A stretch of DNA of 5,340 bases from Bacteroidales bacterium (GTDB lineage: Bacteria > Bacteroidota > Bacteroidia > Bacteroidales > FEN-979): positions 1 to 5,340 of the forward strand of contig JAFGNY010000017.1 of the NCBI GenBank assembly GCA_016926765.1, in the 5' to 3' direction. Within the stretch, counting starts at the first letter, position 1, and each line of letters starts with the position of its first letter. A program made the translations under genes and the position numbers. The notes under the pieces were generated by a model. That model was not told the origin of the DNA and did no database searches. It saw only the letters and a program-made list of their open reading frames with translations. This document shows positions 1-5,340 of this stretch, in pieces.

Positions 1-7
1 AACTATT

Positions 8-178
8 ATGAGAAATAATGACATTCTGAAAGAGGAAAAACCTGTTTGGGAAAAACCAGTCATTGAAACCAAAGAGATTTTTGAGAAAACCGCGCTAGCC
101 TGCGACGGTAGTGCATTCTTGAACTCTAAACTTAACAACAAAGCCTCGGCTTCATCCTGCGGTTATTATTTCAGTTAA
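8..178 (+). CDS. putative RiPP precursor peptide (56 aa)
   Basis: This small ORF runs from ATG at 8 to TAA at 176-178. I read it directly. The N-terminal half is charged and leader-like, with the motif W14-E-K-P17-V-I19, which resembles the aromatic-x-x-Pro-x-Leu leader motif bound by RRE domains. An acidic/hydrophobic stretch leads to T28-A-L-A-C32. The last 25 residues form a distinct tail rich in Ser and Asn, with Cys at 32 and 51 and the end C-G-Y-Y-F-S. There is no transmembrane segment and no classical hydrophobic signal peptide. A sulfotransferase, exporter, peptidase-like proteins and nucleotidyltransferase follow on the same strand, as expected for a peptide-modification cluster. No stop precedes the ATG within the seven visible bases, so an earlier start outside the window cannot be excluded. 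The peptide class is unknown, and the leader/core boundary near A31/C32 is an inference. Confidence 0.72.
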   Translation: MRNNDILKEEKPVWEKPVIETKEIFEKTALACDGSAFLNSKLNNKASASSCGYYFS

Positions 179-202
179 GTAATCGAGAGTACTCTTCTGA
201 TT

Positions 203-270
203 TAAAATCTTCAAGTTCACCGTTCTTTCCATCATGGAAAGTTCGATGGCTTGAAGATTTTATTATTTCA
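203..270 (+). terminator. stem-loop with T-rich tail: attenuator or partial terminator
   Basis: A 13-bp perfect inverted repeat pairs 203-215 (TAAAATCTTCAAG) with 250-262 (CTTGAAGATTTTA). The enclosed 34 bases hold a second hairpin, CTTTCC at 225-230 with GGAAAG at 236-241. The right arm runs into a T-rich stretch (TTTTATTATTT, 258-268). Terminal A/T tracts flanking a stem are typical of intrinsic terminators. It sits 24 bases after the precursor stop codon and just before the ribosome-binding site of the sulfotransferase gene. No promoter is visible in the spacer. I infer an attenuator or 3'-end stabiliser that makes the precursor transcript more abundant than the downstream mRNA. The stem is AT-rich, so read-through is plausible. 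Confidence 0.6.
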
Positions 271-275
271 GGAGG
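270..275 (+). promoter_or_regulatory. Shine-Dalgarno AGGAGG with misplaced spacing
   Basis: AGGAGG is the strongest ribosome-binding sequence in the window. It lies 9 bases before an ATG at 285, which opens only ATG-CGT-TAA (285-293), and 27 bases before the ATG at 303 that begins the sulfotransferase. Both ATGs are in the same frame. Initiation at 303 may therefore depend on reinitiation after the two-codon minigene. Confidence 0.6.
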
Positions 276-302
276 TTAGGTTAAATGCGTTAAGATCGCT
301 GC

Positions 303-1235
303 ATGAATCAACACGTTTATATCTGTTCCCAGCCAAGGAACGGTTCCACATTACTCTCCCTGCTGATGGGATCACACCCATCTGTGTTTTCGGCAGGCGA
401 ATTGAATCTTTTCGGCGAAATGCTGAAAACCAACGCTGCCTGTAGTTGTGGAGCCCAGCTCCTGGAATGTAATTTCTGGTCTGAGATCATTCAGAATCTG
501 TTTCAAGGGGAGGTTCGTTCTGCAGATATACGGGTTGAAAATTTTATTACCCAGTGCTATCCGTTTAATTATCCGCAGAAACCGGTTCATCATCTTATCG
601 CTGGCATTTATACCAGGGCTCTTCAAAATCAGAATAAATTGTTTGCGATGCTCTCTGCACGTTTTGCAGGCACCTACGCTTTCGATGCAGCCTGTGCGGT
701 AAAAAACCATGAAAAGGTGGTGGACACAATTTTTACCCAATCGGAAAAGCGTGATCAGGTCGTATTGGACTCCACGAAGACAAGTAGCCGGTTGTTGGAA
801 TTACTTCTGAAATCACCCGCAACGCTGCGGGTGATTGTTCTGTTACGGGACGGCAGGGGATCTGTCAACTCCTATTTGAAATCTGGAAATACCTCATTTG
901 AAGAGGTTGTCAGCTCGTGGCAATATCATATGGAGAAACAGAGACAAGCCCTGGACGGAATTGGTGAAACCATTAAACTGACTGTGAAATATGAGGACCT
1001 TTGCGAGAATCCTGAGAAATCGCTGCTTCGGATTTGTCGCTTTCTGAATATCCCATTTGACCCCGGAATGCTTGAAATAACAGGGCCATTTCACTCTCTT
1101 GGCGGGAACTACCCGGCTTACCAGAAAAAAGTTATCTCTCTTGATGACGAATGGAAACGTAAACTGACAGAAGAACAGCTTGCGATTTTTGATAAGATCG
1201 GAGGAGATACCAATAGAATGAATGGATATTGCTAA
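303..1235 (+). CDS. PAPS-dependent sulfotransferase, candidate peptide-tailoring enzyme
   Basis: The 310-residue product would transfer a sulfo group from PAPS to a hydroxyl or amine acceptor in the cytoplasm. The N-terminal beta-strand and 5'-phosphosulfate loop are clear: V-Y-I-C-S-Q-P-R-N-G-S-T at residues 5-16. The 3'-phosphate-binding element has R182 in LLRDGRG and S190, with the usual eight-residue spacing. D156-S-T-K159 matches the conserved Asp/Ser/Lys segment of the Sulfotransfer_1/Sulfotransfer_3 families. Length is normal for a complete enzyme, and no membrane segment is seen. ATG 303 is chosen because it places the PAPS loop at the usual distance from the N-terminus. An upstream in-frame ATG at 285 is closed by TAA at 291. 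The acceptor is not shown by the sequence. The adjacent peptide, with tail residues Y53, Y54 and several Ser, is the obvious candidate, by inference from gene order. Confidence 0.88.
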   Translation: MNQHVYICSQPRNGSTLLSLLMGSHPSVFSAGELNLFGEMLKTNAACSCGAQLLECNFWSEIIQNLFQGEVRSADIRVENFITQCYPFNYPQKPVHHLIAGIYTRALQNQNKLFAMLSARFAGTYAFDAACAVKNHEKVVDTIFTQSEKRDQVVLDSTKTSSRLLELLLKSPATLRVIVLLRDGRGSVNSYLKSGNTSFEEVVSSWQYHMEKQRQALDGIGETIKLTVKYEDLCENPEKSLLRICRFLNIPFDPGMLEITGPFHSLGGNYPAYQKKVISLDDEWKRKLTEEQLAIFDKIGGDTNRMNGYC

Positions 1236-1276
1236 TTTCGCAAGGCTGAATCTGCAACGAAACCAACACCGTGGGA

Positions 1277-2950
1277 ATGGGACGATTGAATCTTAAGTCC
1301 TTCCAATCTATCTGGAATTACCTGAAGGAATATACCAGCCGGTTAATTCTGCTGAACCTCTTATCGGTGATTTATTCAGCTTTGGTTGGAGCAACCTTCG
1401 TTTACCTTAAACGTTTGCTGGATGAGGGATTTCTTGATAATAACCAACGGGAAATAGGGATTACCCTCTTCATCATTCTCGGGATCTTTGTCGCGCAGAA
1501 TGTGGTTGACTTCATTCAGACCTATATGCAGAACCTGATCTCCAATTCCATTATCATTGATATTAAAGACAGGTTATATAATGTCGTTCTCTCAAAATAC
1601 AGGCAAATAAGTTCCAAACAGCAAGCAGGGGAGATCCTCTCAAGGTTCTATATTGATACCTCCAACTTTACCTCTCTCATCAACATCATTTCGCTTGGAT
1701 TGCTGAAGCAGGTCTTTTCACTGATTTCTATCCTTGTGATCCTGTTTTATCTGAACTGGCAATTTGCTCTGATCTGTCTGCTGGCTTACCCGTTGTTCAT
1801 CCTTCCACTCTTGTTGGTTGGCAAGCGGTTGCGGAAATTAAGTCAGAAATACCTCCACCATTACGGAAAATCAAGCCATATTCTGTATGAATCATTGTAT
1901 GGGTACCTGATCATTAAAACCTATAACCTGATCGACCATTTCAGGGATAAATACCGGCTGTTCAATGAGCAGATTGCGGATAATATGCTTAAGTCCAACA
2001 TGGTGTCAAAAATCGTTGGCCCCATCAACGATCTGGCCTCTTTTATCGGCCTCGGCCTGATCCTCTATTTCGGGATTCACCAGGTTCAATCAGGTACCCA
2101 GACTGTGGGAAGTTTGGTTGCCTTCCTGACTGCTCTCATGAAATTCTACCAGCCTGCCAAAGCCATTTTCAATTCATACAACACGATTCAAACATCGTTA
2201 CCGGGATATAACAGGCTGAATGAAATGCTGAAATATGAAGCAGAAGTGATCCACCCGACCGGAGAGTATTTGACTCAATTTGAGCAGGATATCGTGATGG
2301 AAGACCTTTCTTTCTCCTATGAAGGGCCCGAAATGGTACTGAAACATGTCAATCTAAGAATTAACAAGGGTGAAAAAGTGGCTTTCATCGGAAGAACAGG
2401 TTCAGGGAAGTCCACCCTGATCAACCTGATTCTGGGATTGAACAAGCCTACGATTGGAAAAATTTTCATCGACCAACTGGACTATGACGAGGTCAATCCG
2501 ATCAGCCTGTTCAACCTGTTTTCCTATATTTCACAGGAACCGATCCTGTTCAACGACAGTATCTTTTACAACATCCGGATCGGGAAACTTCACTGTTCAG
2601 AACAGGAGGTGATTGCTGCAAGCCGAAAAGCCCAGGTCGACAGTTTTGTCTCCCAGATGCCTGAAGGCTATTCAACGCTGGTTGGCGACAGGGGAACATT
2701 GCTGTCGGGAGGGGAGAGGCAACGCATTACCATTGCCCGTGCGTTACTGCGGGATGCACCCCTGGTAATTTTTGATGAAGCTACCTCTTCTCTTGATTAT
2801 GAAACGGAGTCATTTATTAAAAATGAAGTGTTTAAGCTTTCAGAGAATAAAACCCTGATCATCATCACGCACCGCTTATCCACTCTGGAAGGGATGGATA
2901 AGGTTTATTTTATTGAAAATGGCCATGTTGAAGAACGGAGGGGAAAATAG
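1277..2950 (+). CDS. ABC exporter, fused transmembrane and ATPase domains
   Basis: This 557-residue half-transporter would work as a homodimer in the inner membrane and export a peptide or other amphipathic product. The membrane domain has hydrophobic helices at roughly 23-45, 60-83, 138-159 and 162-182, and two more within about 245-290. It includes the conserved G-E-I-L-S-R segment at 118-123. The ATPase domain is complete: Walker A G372-R-T-G-S-G-K378-S-T, Q-loop Q420, signature LSGGERQR at 476-483, Walker B with D500-E501, D-loop SSLD at 504-507, and switch His H532. There is no N-terminal C39 peptidase domain, so leader removal must be done elsewhere. The family is MsbA/lipid-A or peptide-exporter-like, and the sequence alone does not fix the substrate. 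The start is uncertain: GTG 1271 would add two residues, neither start has a clear Shine-Dalgarno sequence, and ATG 1277 is chosen on codon preference. Confidence 0.92.
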   Translation: MGRLNLKSFQSIWNYLKEYTSRLILLNLLSVIYSALVGATFVYLKRLLDEGFLDNNQREIGITLFIILGIFVAQNVVDFIQTYMQNLISNSIIIDIKDRLYNVVLSKYRQISSKQQAGEILSRFYIDTSNFTSLINIISLGLLKQVFSLISILVILFYLNWQFALICLLAYPLFILPLLLVGKRLRKLSQKYLHHYGKSSHILYESLYGYLIIKTYNLIDHFRDKYRLFNEQIADNMLKSNMVSKIVGPINDLASFIGLGLILYFGIHQVQSGTQTVGSLVAFLTALMKFYQPAKAIFNSYNTIQTSLPGYNRLNEMLKYEAEVIHPTGEYLTQFEQDIVMEDLSFSYEGPEMVLKHVNLRINKGEKVAFIGRTGSGKSTLINLILGLNKPTIGKIFIDQLDYDEVNPISLFNLFSYISQEPILFNDSIFYNIRIGKLHCSEQEVIAASRKAQVDSFVSQMPEGYSTLVGDRGTLLSGGERQRITIARALLRDAPLVIFDEATSSLDYETESFIKNEVFKLSENKTLIIITHRLSTLEGMDKVYFIENGHVEERRGK

Positions 2951-2974
2951 GTCACTTCACTTGTATCGCAATCC

Positions 2975-3514
2975 ATGCTGACAGATCATACCATAGACGT
3001 AAAACTTGCTCTGGAGATCCTTCAAACACAGGGATTTTTATGGACAAAGGTCACGGCCAATAACTCAAAACCTCTTATTATTGAAGGAGATATGATCTGC
3101 CTGAAGGCTTGCAATGGTCCGTTCAAACCGGGTGATCTGATCGCAACAGATTCATTAAAAATGTTTATCGTGCAGCGAATCCTTCAAATGAACGGCGACC
3201 AGTATCTCACAAAAGCCGACATGTCATTGAAAGGGCCATTTTCCTGCACTCGTGATAAAATCATTGCTAAGGTTGCTCTGATCAAACATAAGGATCAGTA
3301 CATCGATATCGATAATCCCTGGTCTGGCCGCCTTAACCGGATCATCTCCCATCTTTCGTACAAACGGACCTCGGAATTTGATAATACCAGCTTCCGGTAC
3401 CGGCCGTTTTTTCAAAGACTGCGTAGGTCTGTTATGAAACGACTGTTGAAGTTTGAGAAAATTACCTGCACTACCCATGAGAAAAAGATTCGTCCAGAAT
3501 TACAAATCAACTGA
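2975..3514 (+). CDS. S24/S26 peptidase-like protein, apparently catalytically dead
   Basis: The 179-residue product aligns by eye with the protein encoded at 4709-5221 over its first ~105 residues. Shared landmarks are V-T-A-N (26-29), K-P-L-I-I-E-G-D (32-39), F-K-P-G-D (50-54), I-V-Q-R (65-68) and L-T-K-A-D (78-82). In LexA/signal-peptidase folds these correspond to the S-M-x-P-x-x-x-x-G-D nucleophile box, the strand carrying the general base, and the T-K-G-D box. Here the nucleophile position is N30 instead of Ser, the Met is missing, and the general-base position is Q67 instead of His or Lys, so proteolysis is unlikely. No N-terminal membrane anchor is present. The C-terminal ~60 residues are strongly basic (Arg/Lys-rich near 145-165). 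It begins 24 bases after the exporter stop and overlaps the next gene by 38 bases. Its role is unknown. A peptide-binding chaperone or partner of the active paralogue is possible. Confidence 0.72.
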   Translation: MLTDHTIDVKLALEILQTQGFLWTKVTANNSKPLIIEGDMICLKACNGPFKPGDLIATDSLKMFIVQRILQMNGDQYLTKADMSLKGPFSCTRDKIIAKVALIKHKDQYIDIDNPWSGRLNRIISHLSYKRTSEFDNTSFRYRPFFQRLRRSVMKRLLKFEKITCTTHEKKIRPELQIN

Positions 3515-4712
3515 ATTTCAGCTTCTTGATAGCTTGTTTTCCCTGTTCAGAGAGTACAATGACCTGGAGATCTCCAGACTCCTTTCTGAATTGATCGAGA
3601 ACAGGATCAGCCAGCTTTATTTAAAAAAGCACGCTTCCCCCCTCCAGGGAAATCCGGAAATTTCCGCCACACTGAATCAGGTGAAAAATGAGATATTGTT
3701 CAATAATCTCTACTACCTGAATCATCTGAAAAAGATTTTGACGGTTTTTGCCGAAAAAAAGATTGAGGTTGTAGTGCTGAAAGGGGTCTCTCTGATCAGT
3801 CATTTATACAAGGATGCCAGCCTGAGAACCTTTGTAGATCTTGACTTTTTGGTCAGGAAAGAGGATAAATACCGGTTCACTGATACACTGCAGGAAATGG
3901 GGTATCGTCCGGATTATGGTTCAAAAGATATTCACACCACCAAACAGTTCACGGCATATAATCCCGCAACGAGAGTCAATATTGACATACTGCTGCAGCT
4001 TGATGCCGATCCCTATCCCAACAGGTATTTCCCGATTGATCAAAACCTGATCTGGGCCCGTAAGGAAAAAATCAGTTTCGATGGGATCGAAGCCTACCGG
4101 TTAAGCCTTGAGGACGAACTGGTCTATCATATCTACCATCTGGCCTTTCATCTTTATTTTGAGATTGAGGTGAAATGGGTGTTTGATCTCTATTTTTATC
4201 TGGAGAAATATGGATCTGAACTGGACTCTGACTACCTGAAAGAACGATTTCAATCCCTTGGATTTCAACACCTTTTAAGAATCATTTCCGATCTGCTCTT
4301 CTGGGCGTTTCATGAAGAATACCCTGCGTTGTTGGCGGCATCAGCAGAGGAATCAAATCCACTGCAACGCGCCTGGCTGACCTATTATAGTTATCCCCCG
4401 AGATTATTCGCGAAAATTAAAAGCCGGCGTAACCTTGCCAGTCGCATGTCTGCCACGATGATCAAACTTGCCCTACCCTATGGTAGTACCCGAAAGTGGA
4501 AATTTATTCTTGACAGGTTGTTACCACAGAAAAGCCGCCTTGGTTTTGCGTTCAGAAAGCAAATCGTGTTAAAAGACAAGTTCTTTTACATCGTCATTCA
4601 ATCGTCGTTCTTTCTGTTGTTCCCTGTTTTTTTTACTGTCGGAGCCCTTTACTATCTCGGTTTGACCGGAACGATTGGAATACGCCTGCAACGATGGAGG
4701 TATTTTGGATGA
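3477..4712 (+). CDS. NTP_transf_5-type nucleotidyltransferase with hydrophobic C-terminal segment
   Basis: The 411-residue product has the core of the uncharacterised nucleotidyltransferase family often found in RiPP clusters, including lasso-peptide loci of the paeninodin type. V-V-V-L-K102-G103 precedes a helix, then S-L-R-T-F-V-D121-L-D123-F-L-V, the DxD metal site of the polymerase-beta-like fold. An N-terminal helical region of ~90 residues precedes it, and a helical region follows. Near the C-terminus, about 370-397 is strongly hydrophobic (FFLLFPVFFTVGALYYLG) and ends in a basic tail, which suggests membrane attachment close to the exporter. ATG 3477 is chosen; TTG 3453 is in frame but a poorer start. 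The gene overlaps its upstream neighbour by 38 bases and the downstream one by ATGA, so the genes are probably translationally coupled. The donor nucleotide and acceptor are unknown. Modification of the precursor peptide is an inference from context. Confidence 0.8.
   Translation: MRKRFVQNYKSTEFQLLDSLFSLFREYNDLEISRLLSELIENRISQLYLKKHASPLQGNPEISATLNQVKNEILFNNLYYLNHLKKILTVFAEKKIEVVVLKGVSLISHLYKDASLRTFVDLDFLVRKEDKYRFTDTLQEMGYRPDYGSKDIHTTKQFTAYNPATRVNIDILLQLDADPYPNRYFPIDQNLIWARKEKISFDGIEAYRLSLEDELVYHIYHLAFHLYFEIEVKWVFDLYFYLEKYGSELDSDYLKERFQSLGFQHLLRIISDLLFWAFHEEYPALLAASAEESNPLQRAWLTYYSYPPRLFAKIKSRRNLASRMSATMIKLALPYGSTRKWKFILDRLLPQKSRLGFAFRKQIVLKDKFFYIVIQSSFFLLFPVFFTVGALYYLGLTGTIGIRLQRWRYFG
4696..4700 (+). 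promoter_or_regulatory. Shine-Dalgarno GGAGG deciding the start at 4709
   Basis: GGAGG ends 8 bases before ATG 4709, an ideal spacing. The alternative in-frame ATG at 4694 overlaps this sequence and has no ribosome-binding site of its own. The site lies inside the last codons of the nucleotidyltransferase gene. Confidence 0.7.
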
Positions 4713-5221
4713 GCGATATCAATGACCTGAAACTTGACCTGCTATTGGAACAACTCGGCGCTTATGGGACAGCTGAAGTCAGGGCAAACGGGAGTTCCAT
4801 GAAACCGTTTATTCGGAAAGGAGACCTGTTGACGCTTCAGCGAAAAACGGATGATCCCTGTACAGAAGGAGAAATTGTTGCCTTTGTCAAGGATAAACTC
4901 GTATATATTCACCGGTTAATCAGGATAGATCTCCCTTCAGGTCTGGTTCTGACGAAAGGGGACCATCTTGAAATTTCAGATGCCATGATCAAACAAGAGT
5001 CTTTGATCGCACGGGTAGTTGGAGTAAATGGGCAGAAGATTCATTATGAAACGGGACTTCATGCATCCTTTTTTAAGCTGTACTGTTATTCTATGACCCT
5101 CTGGAATTCAGGTAACAGTTACCACGGAAAAATTTTAACCAGGATTTATCTGACCTCTGGCAGGTTTAAGCTGACGAAGGCGATTCTGAAATTATGTAAT
5201 TGGGCGACCCGGCCCGGGTGA
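4709..5221 (+). CDS. S26-like (signal-peptidase fold) serine peptidase with Ser/His dyad
   Basis: This is a 170-residue protein of the S24/S26 peptidase superfamily. The nucleophile box reads A-N-G-S-S30-M-K-P-F-I-R-K-G-D (26-39), matching S-M-x-P-x-x-x-x-G-D with S30 as predicted nucleophile. The general-base strand reads L-V-Y-I-H68-R. His here, rather than the Lys of typical bacterial signal peptidase I, is the arrangement of the archaeal/ER (Sec11-like, S26B) branch. T-K-G-D85 followed by I-S-D91 fits that branch's conserved acidic box. There is no N-terminal membrane helix, unlike housekeeping signal peptidases. A basic, aromatic-rich tail of ~45 residues follows the domain. The start at 4709 overlaps the preceding stop as ATGA and has GGAGG upstream. 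A likely job is proteolytic processing of the cluster's peptide, for example removal of the leader, since the exporter lacks a peptidase domain. That is an inference. Confidence 0.8.
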   Translation: MSDINDLKLDLLLEQLGAYGTAEVRANGSSMKPFIRKGDLLTLQRKTDDPCTEGEIVAFVKDKLVYIHRLIRIDLPSGLVLTKGDHLEISDAMIKQESLIARVVGVNGQKIHYETGLHASFFKLYCYSMTLWNSGNSYHGKILTRIYLTSGRFKLTKAILKLCNWATRPG

Positions 5222-5232
5222 GTTCATTTTAC

Positions 5233-5240
5233 TACCTTTG
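5233..5240 (+). promoter_or_regulatory. Bacteroidota-type -7 promoter element
   Basis: TACCTTTG matches the Bacteroidota primary sigma-factor -7 consensus TAnnTTTG exactly, in the typical context TTTTACTACCTTTGCA. No clear -33 TTG is seen at the expected distance upstream, where the sequence is GC-rich gene end. The expected transcription start is at or a few bases from the ATG at 5246, so the mRNA would have a very short leader or none. Confidence 0.6.
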
Positions 5241-5245
5241 CAGGC

Positions 5246-5340
5246 ATGGTTGAAACCTCTTCCCTGCAGTTTCCGGTTCTTCTTGCACACCAGCCAAATT
5301 TTCGTGATATTGGCGGGAGACCGACTATGGATGAGGGGAT
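5246..5340 (+). CDS. tyrosine-phosphatase-like protein, N-terminal part (cut by window edge)
   Basis: An open frame starts at ATG 5246 and continues past the window end, giving 31 codons plus two bases. Residues 18-24 read N-F-R-D-I-G-G, followed by R-P-T-M-D-E-G. This is the hallmark N-terminal motif N-F-R-D-[LI]-G-G of the tyrosine/serine protein phosphatase family (Y_phosphatase3). The catalytic H-C-x5-R motif would lie beyond the window, so activity cannot be judged. The next upstream in-frame codons contain no other start before the TGA at 5219-5221. With its own promoter element just upstream, it is probably a separate transcription unit not belonging to the peptide cluster. Confidence 0.72.
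   Translation, partial: MVETSSLQFPVLLAHQPNFRDIGGRPTMDEG

Noticed and set aside
8..178. Precursor as a classical lasso peptide.
   Set aside because: The W-x-x-P-x-I motif and T28 recall lasso leaders, but the only acidic residue after T28 is D33. No plausible core start puts an Asp or Glu at ring position 7-9, and no lasso cyclase is in the window.
8..178. A29-L-A-C32 as a lipoprotein lipobox.
   Set aside because: There is no hydrophobic signal-peptide helix before it, and position -3 is Ala rather than the usual Leu/Val/Ile.
186..195. 10-bp palindrome AGAGTACTCT after the precursor stop.
   Set aside because: It is a single short copy with no second half-site or loop, so an operator cannot be argued.
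251..445. ORF overlapping the start of the sulfotransferase in another frame.
   Set aside because: It begins with TTG inside the stem-loop, has no recognisable domain, and overlaps a well-supported enzyme frame.
372..740. 122-residue reverse-strand ORF.
   Set aside because: It is the antisense shadow of the sulfotransferase, with no domain and no promoter or ribosome-binding site.
4627..4634. Run of eight T inside the nucleotidyltransferase as a phase-variation tract.
   Set aside because: The frame is intact across it and it simply encodes Phe-rich hydrophobic sequence. One short homopolymer is not enough evidence.
5207..5230. ACCCG-GCC-CGGGT hairpin before TTCATTTT as a cluster-end terminator.
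   Set aside because: The stem is only 5 bp with a 3-base loop, overlaps the gene end, and has an interrupted T tract. It is possible but too weak to list.

Overview
The window looks like the downstream part of a peptide natural-product (RiPP) gene cluster, probably from a member of the Bacteroidota. Three things point to the phylum. A near-perfect Bacteroidota-type -7 promoter element (TACCTTTG, consensus TAnnTTTG) lies at 5233-5240. Most of the genes have no clear Shine-Dalgarno sequence. Base composition is moderate. This placement is an inference. All genes are on the + strand and tightly packed, with no mobile elements, tRNAs, rRNAs or CRISPR arrays.

Layout: (1) 8-178, a 56-residue ORF with the character of a RiPP precursor: a charged leader with a W-x-x-P-x-I motif, a T-A-L-A-C junction, and a Ser/Asn-rich, two-Cys tail ending G-Y-Y-F-S. 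(2) 179-302, a structured spacer with a 13-bp perfect inverted repeat followed by a T-rich stretch, then AGGAGG and a two-codon minigene. (3) 303-1235, a PAPS-dependent sulfotransferase. (4) 1277-2950, an ABC exporter with fused membrane and ATPase domains but no C39 leader peptidase. (5) 2975-3514, an S24/S26 peptidase-like protein whose catalytic Ser and His positions are both substituted. (6) 3477-4712, a nucleotidyltransferase of the NTP_transf_5 type with a hydrophobic C-terminal segment. (7) 4709-5221, a second S24/S26 peptidase-like protein with an apparently intact Ser/His dyad. (8) From 5246 to the window edge, the start of a tyrosine-phosphatase-like gene with its own promoter, which probably marks the end of the cluster.

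Working model (inference): the peptide is translated in excess of the downstream genes because of the stem-loop. It is decorated by the sulfotransferase and perhaps the nucleotidyltransferase, trimmed by the intact S26-like peptidase with its inactive paralogue as a possible partner, and exported by the ABC protein. The ring-forming or class-defining enzyme (radical SAM enzyme, asparagine-synthetase-like cyclase, lanthionine synthase or similar) and any RRE/PqqD-like leader binder are not in the window and may lie upstream of position 1. The peptide class therefore cannot be assigned from this sequence alone.
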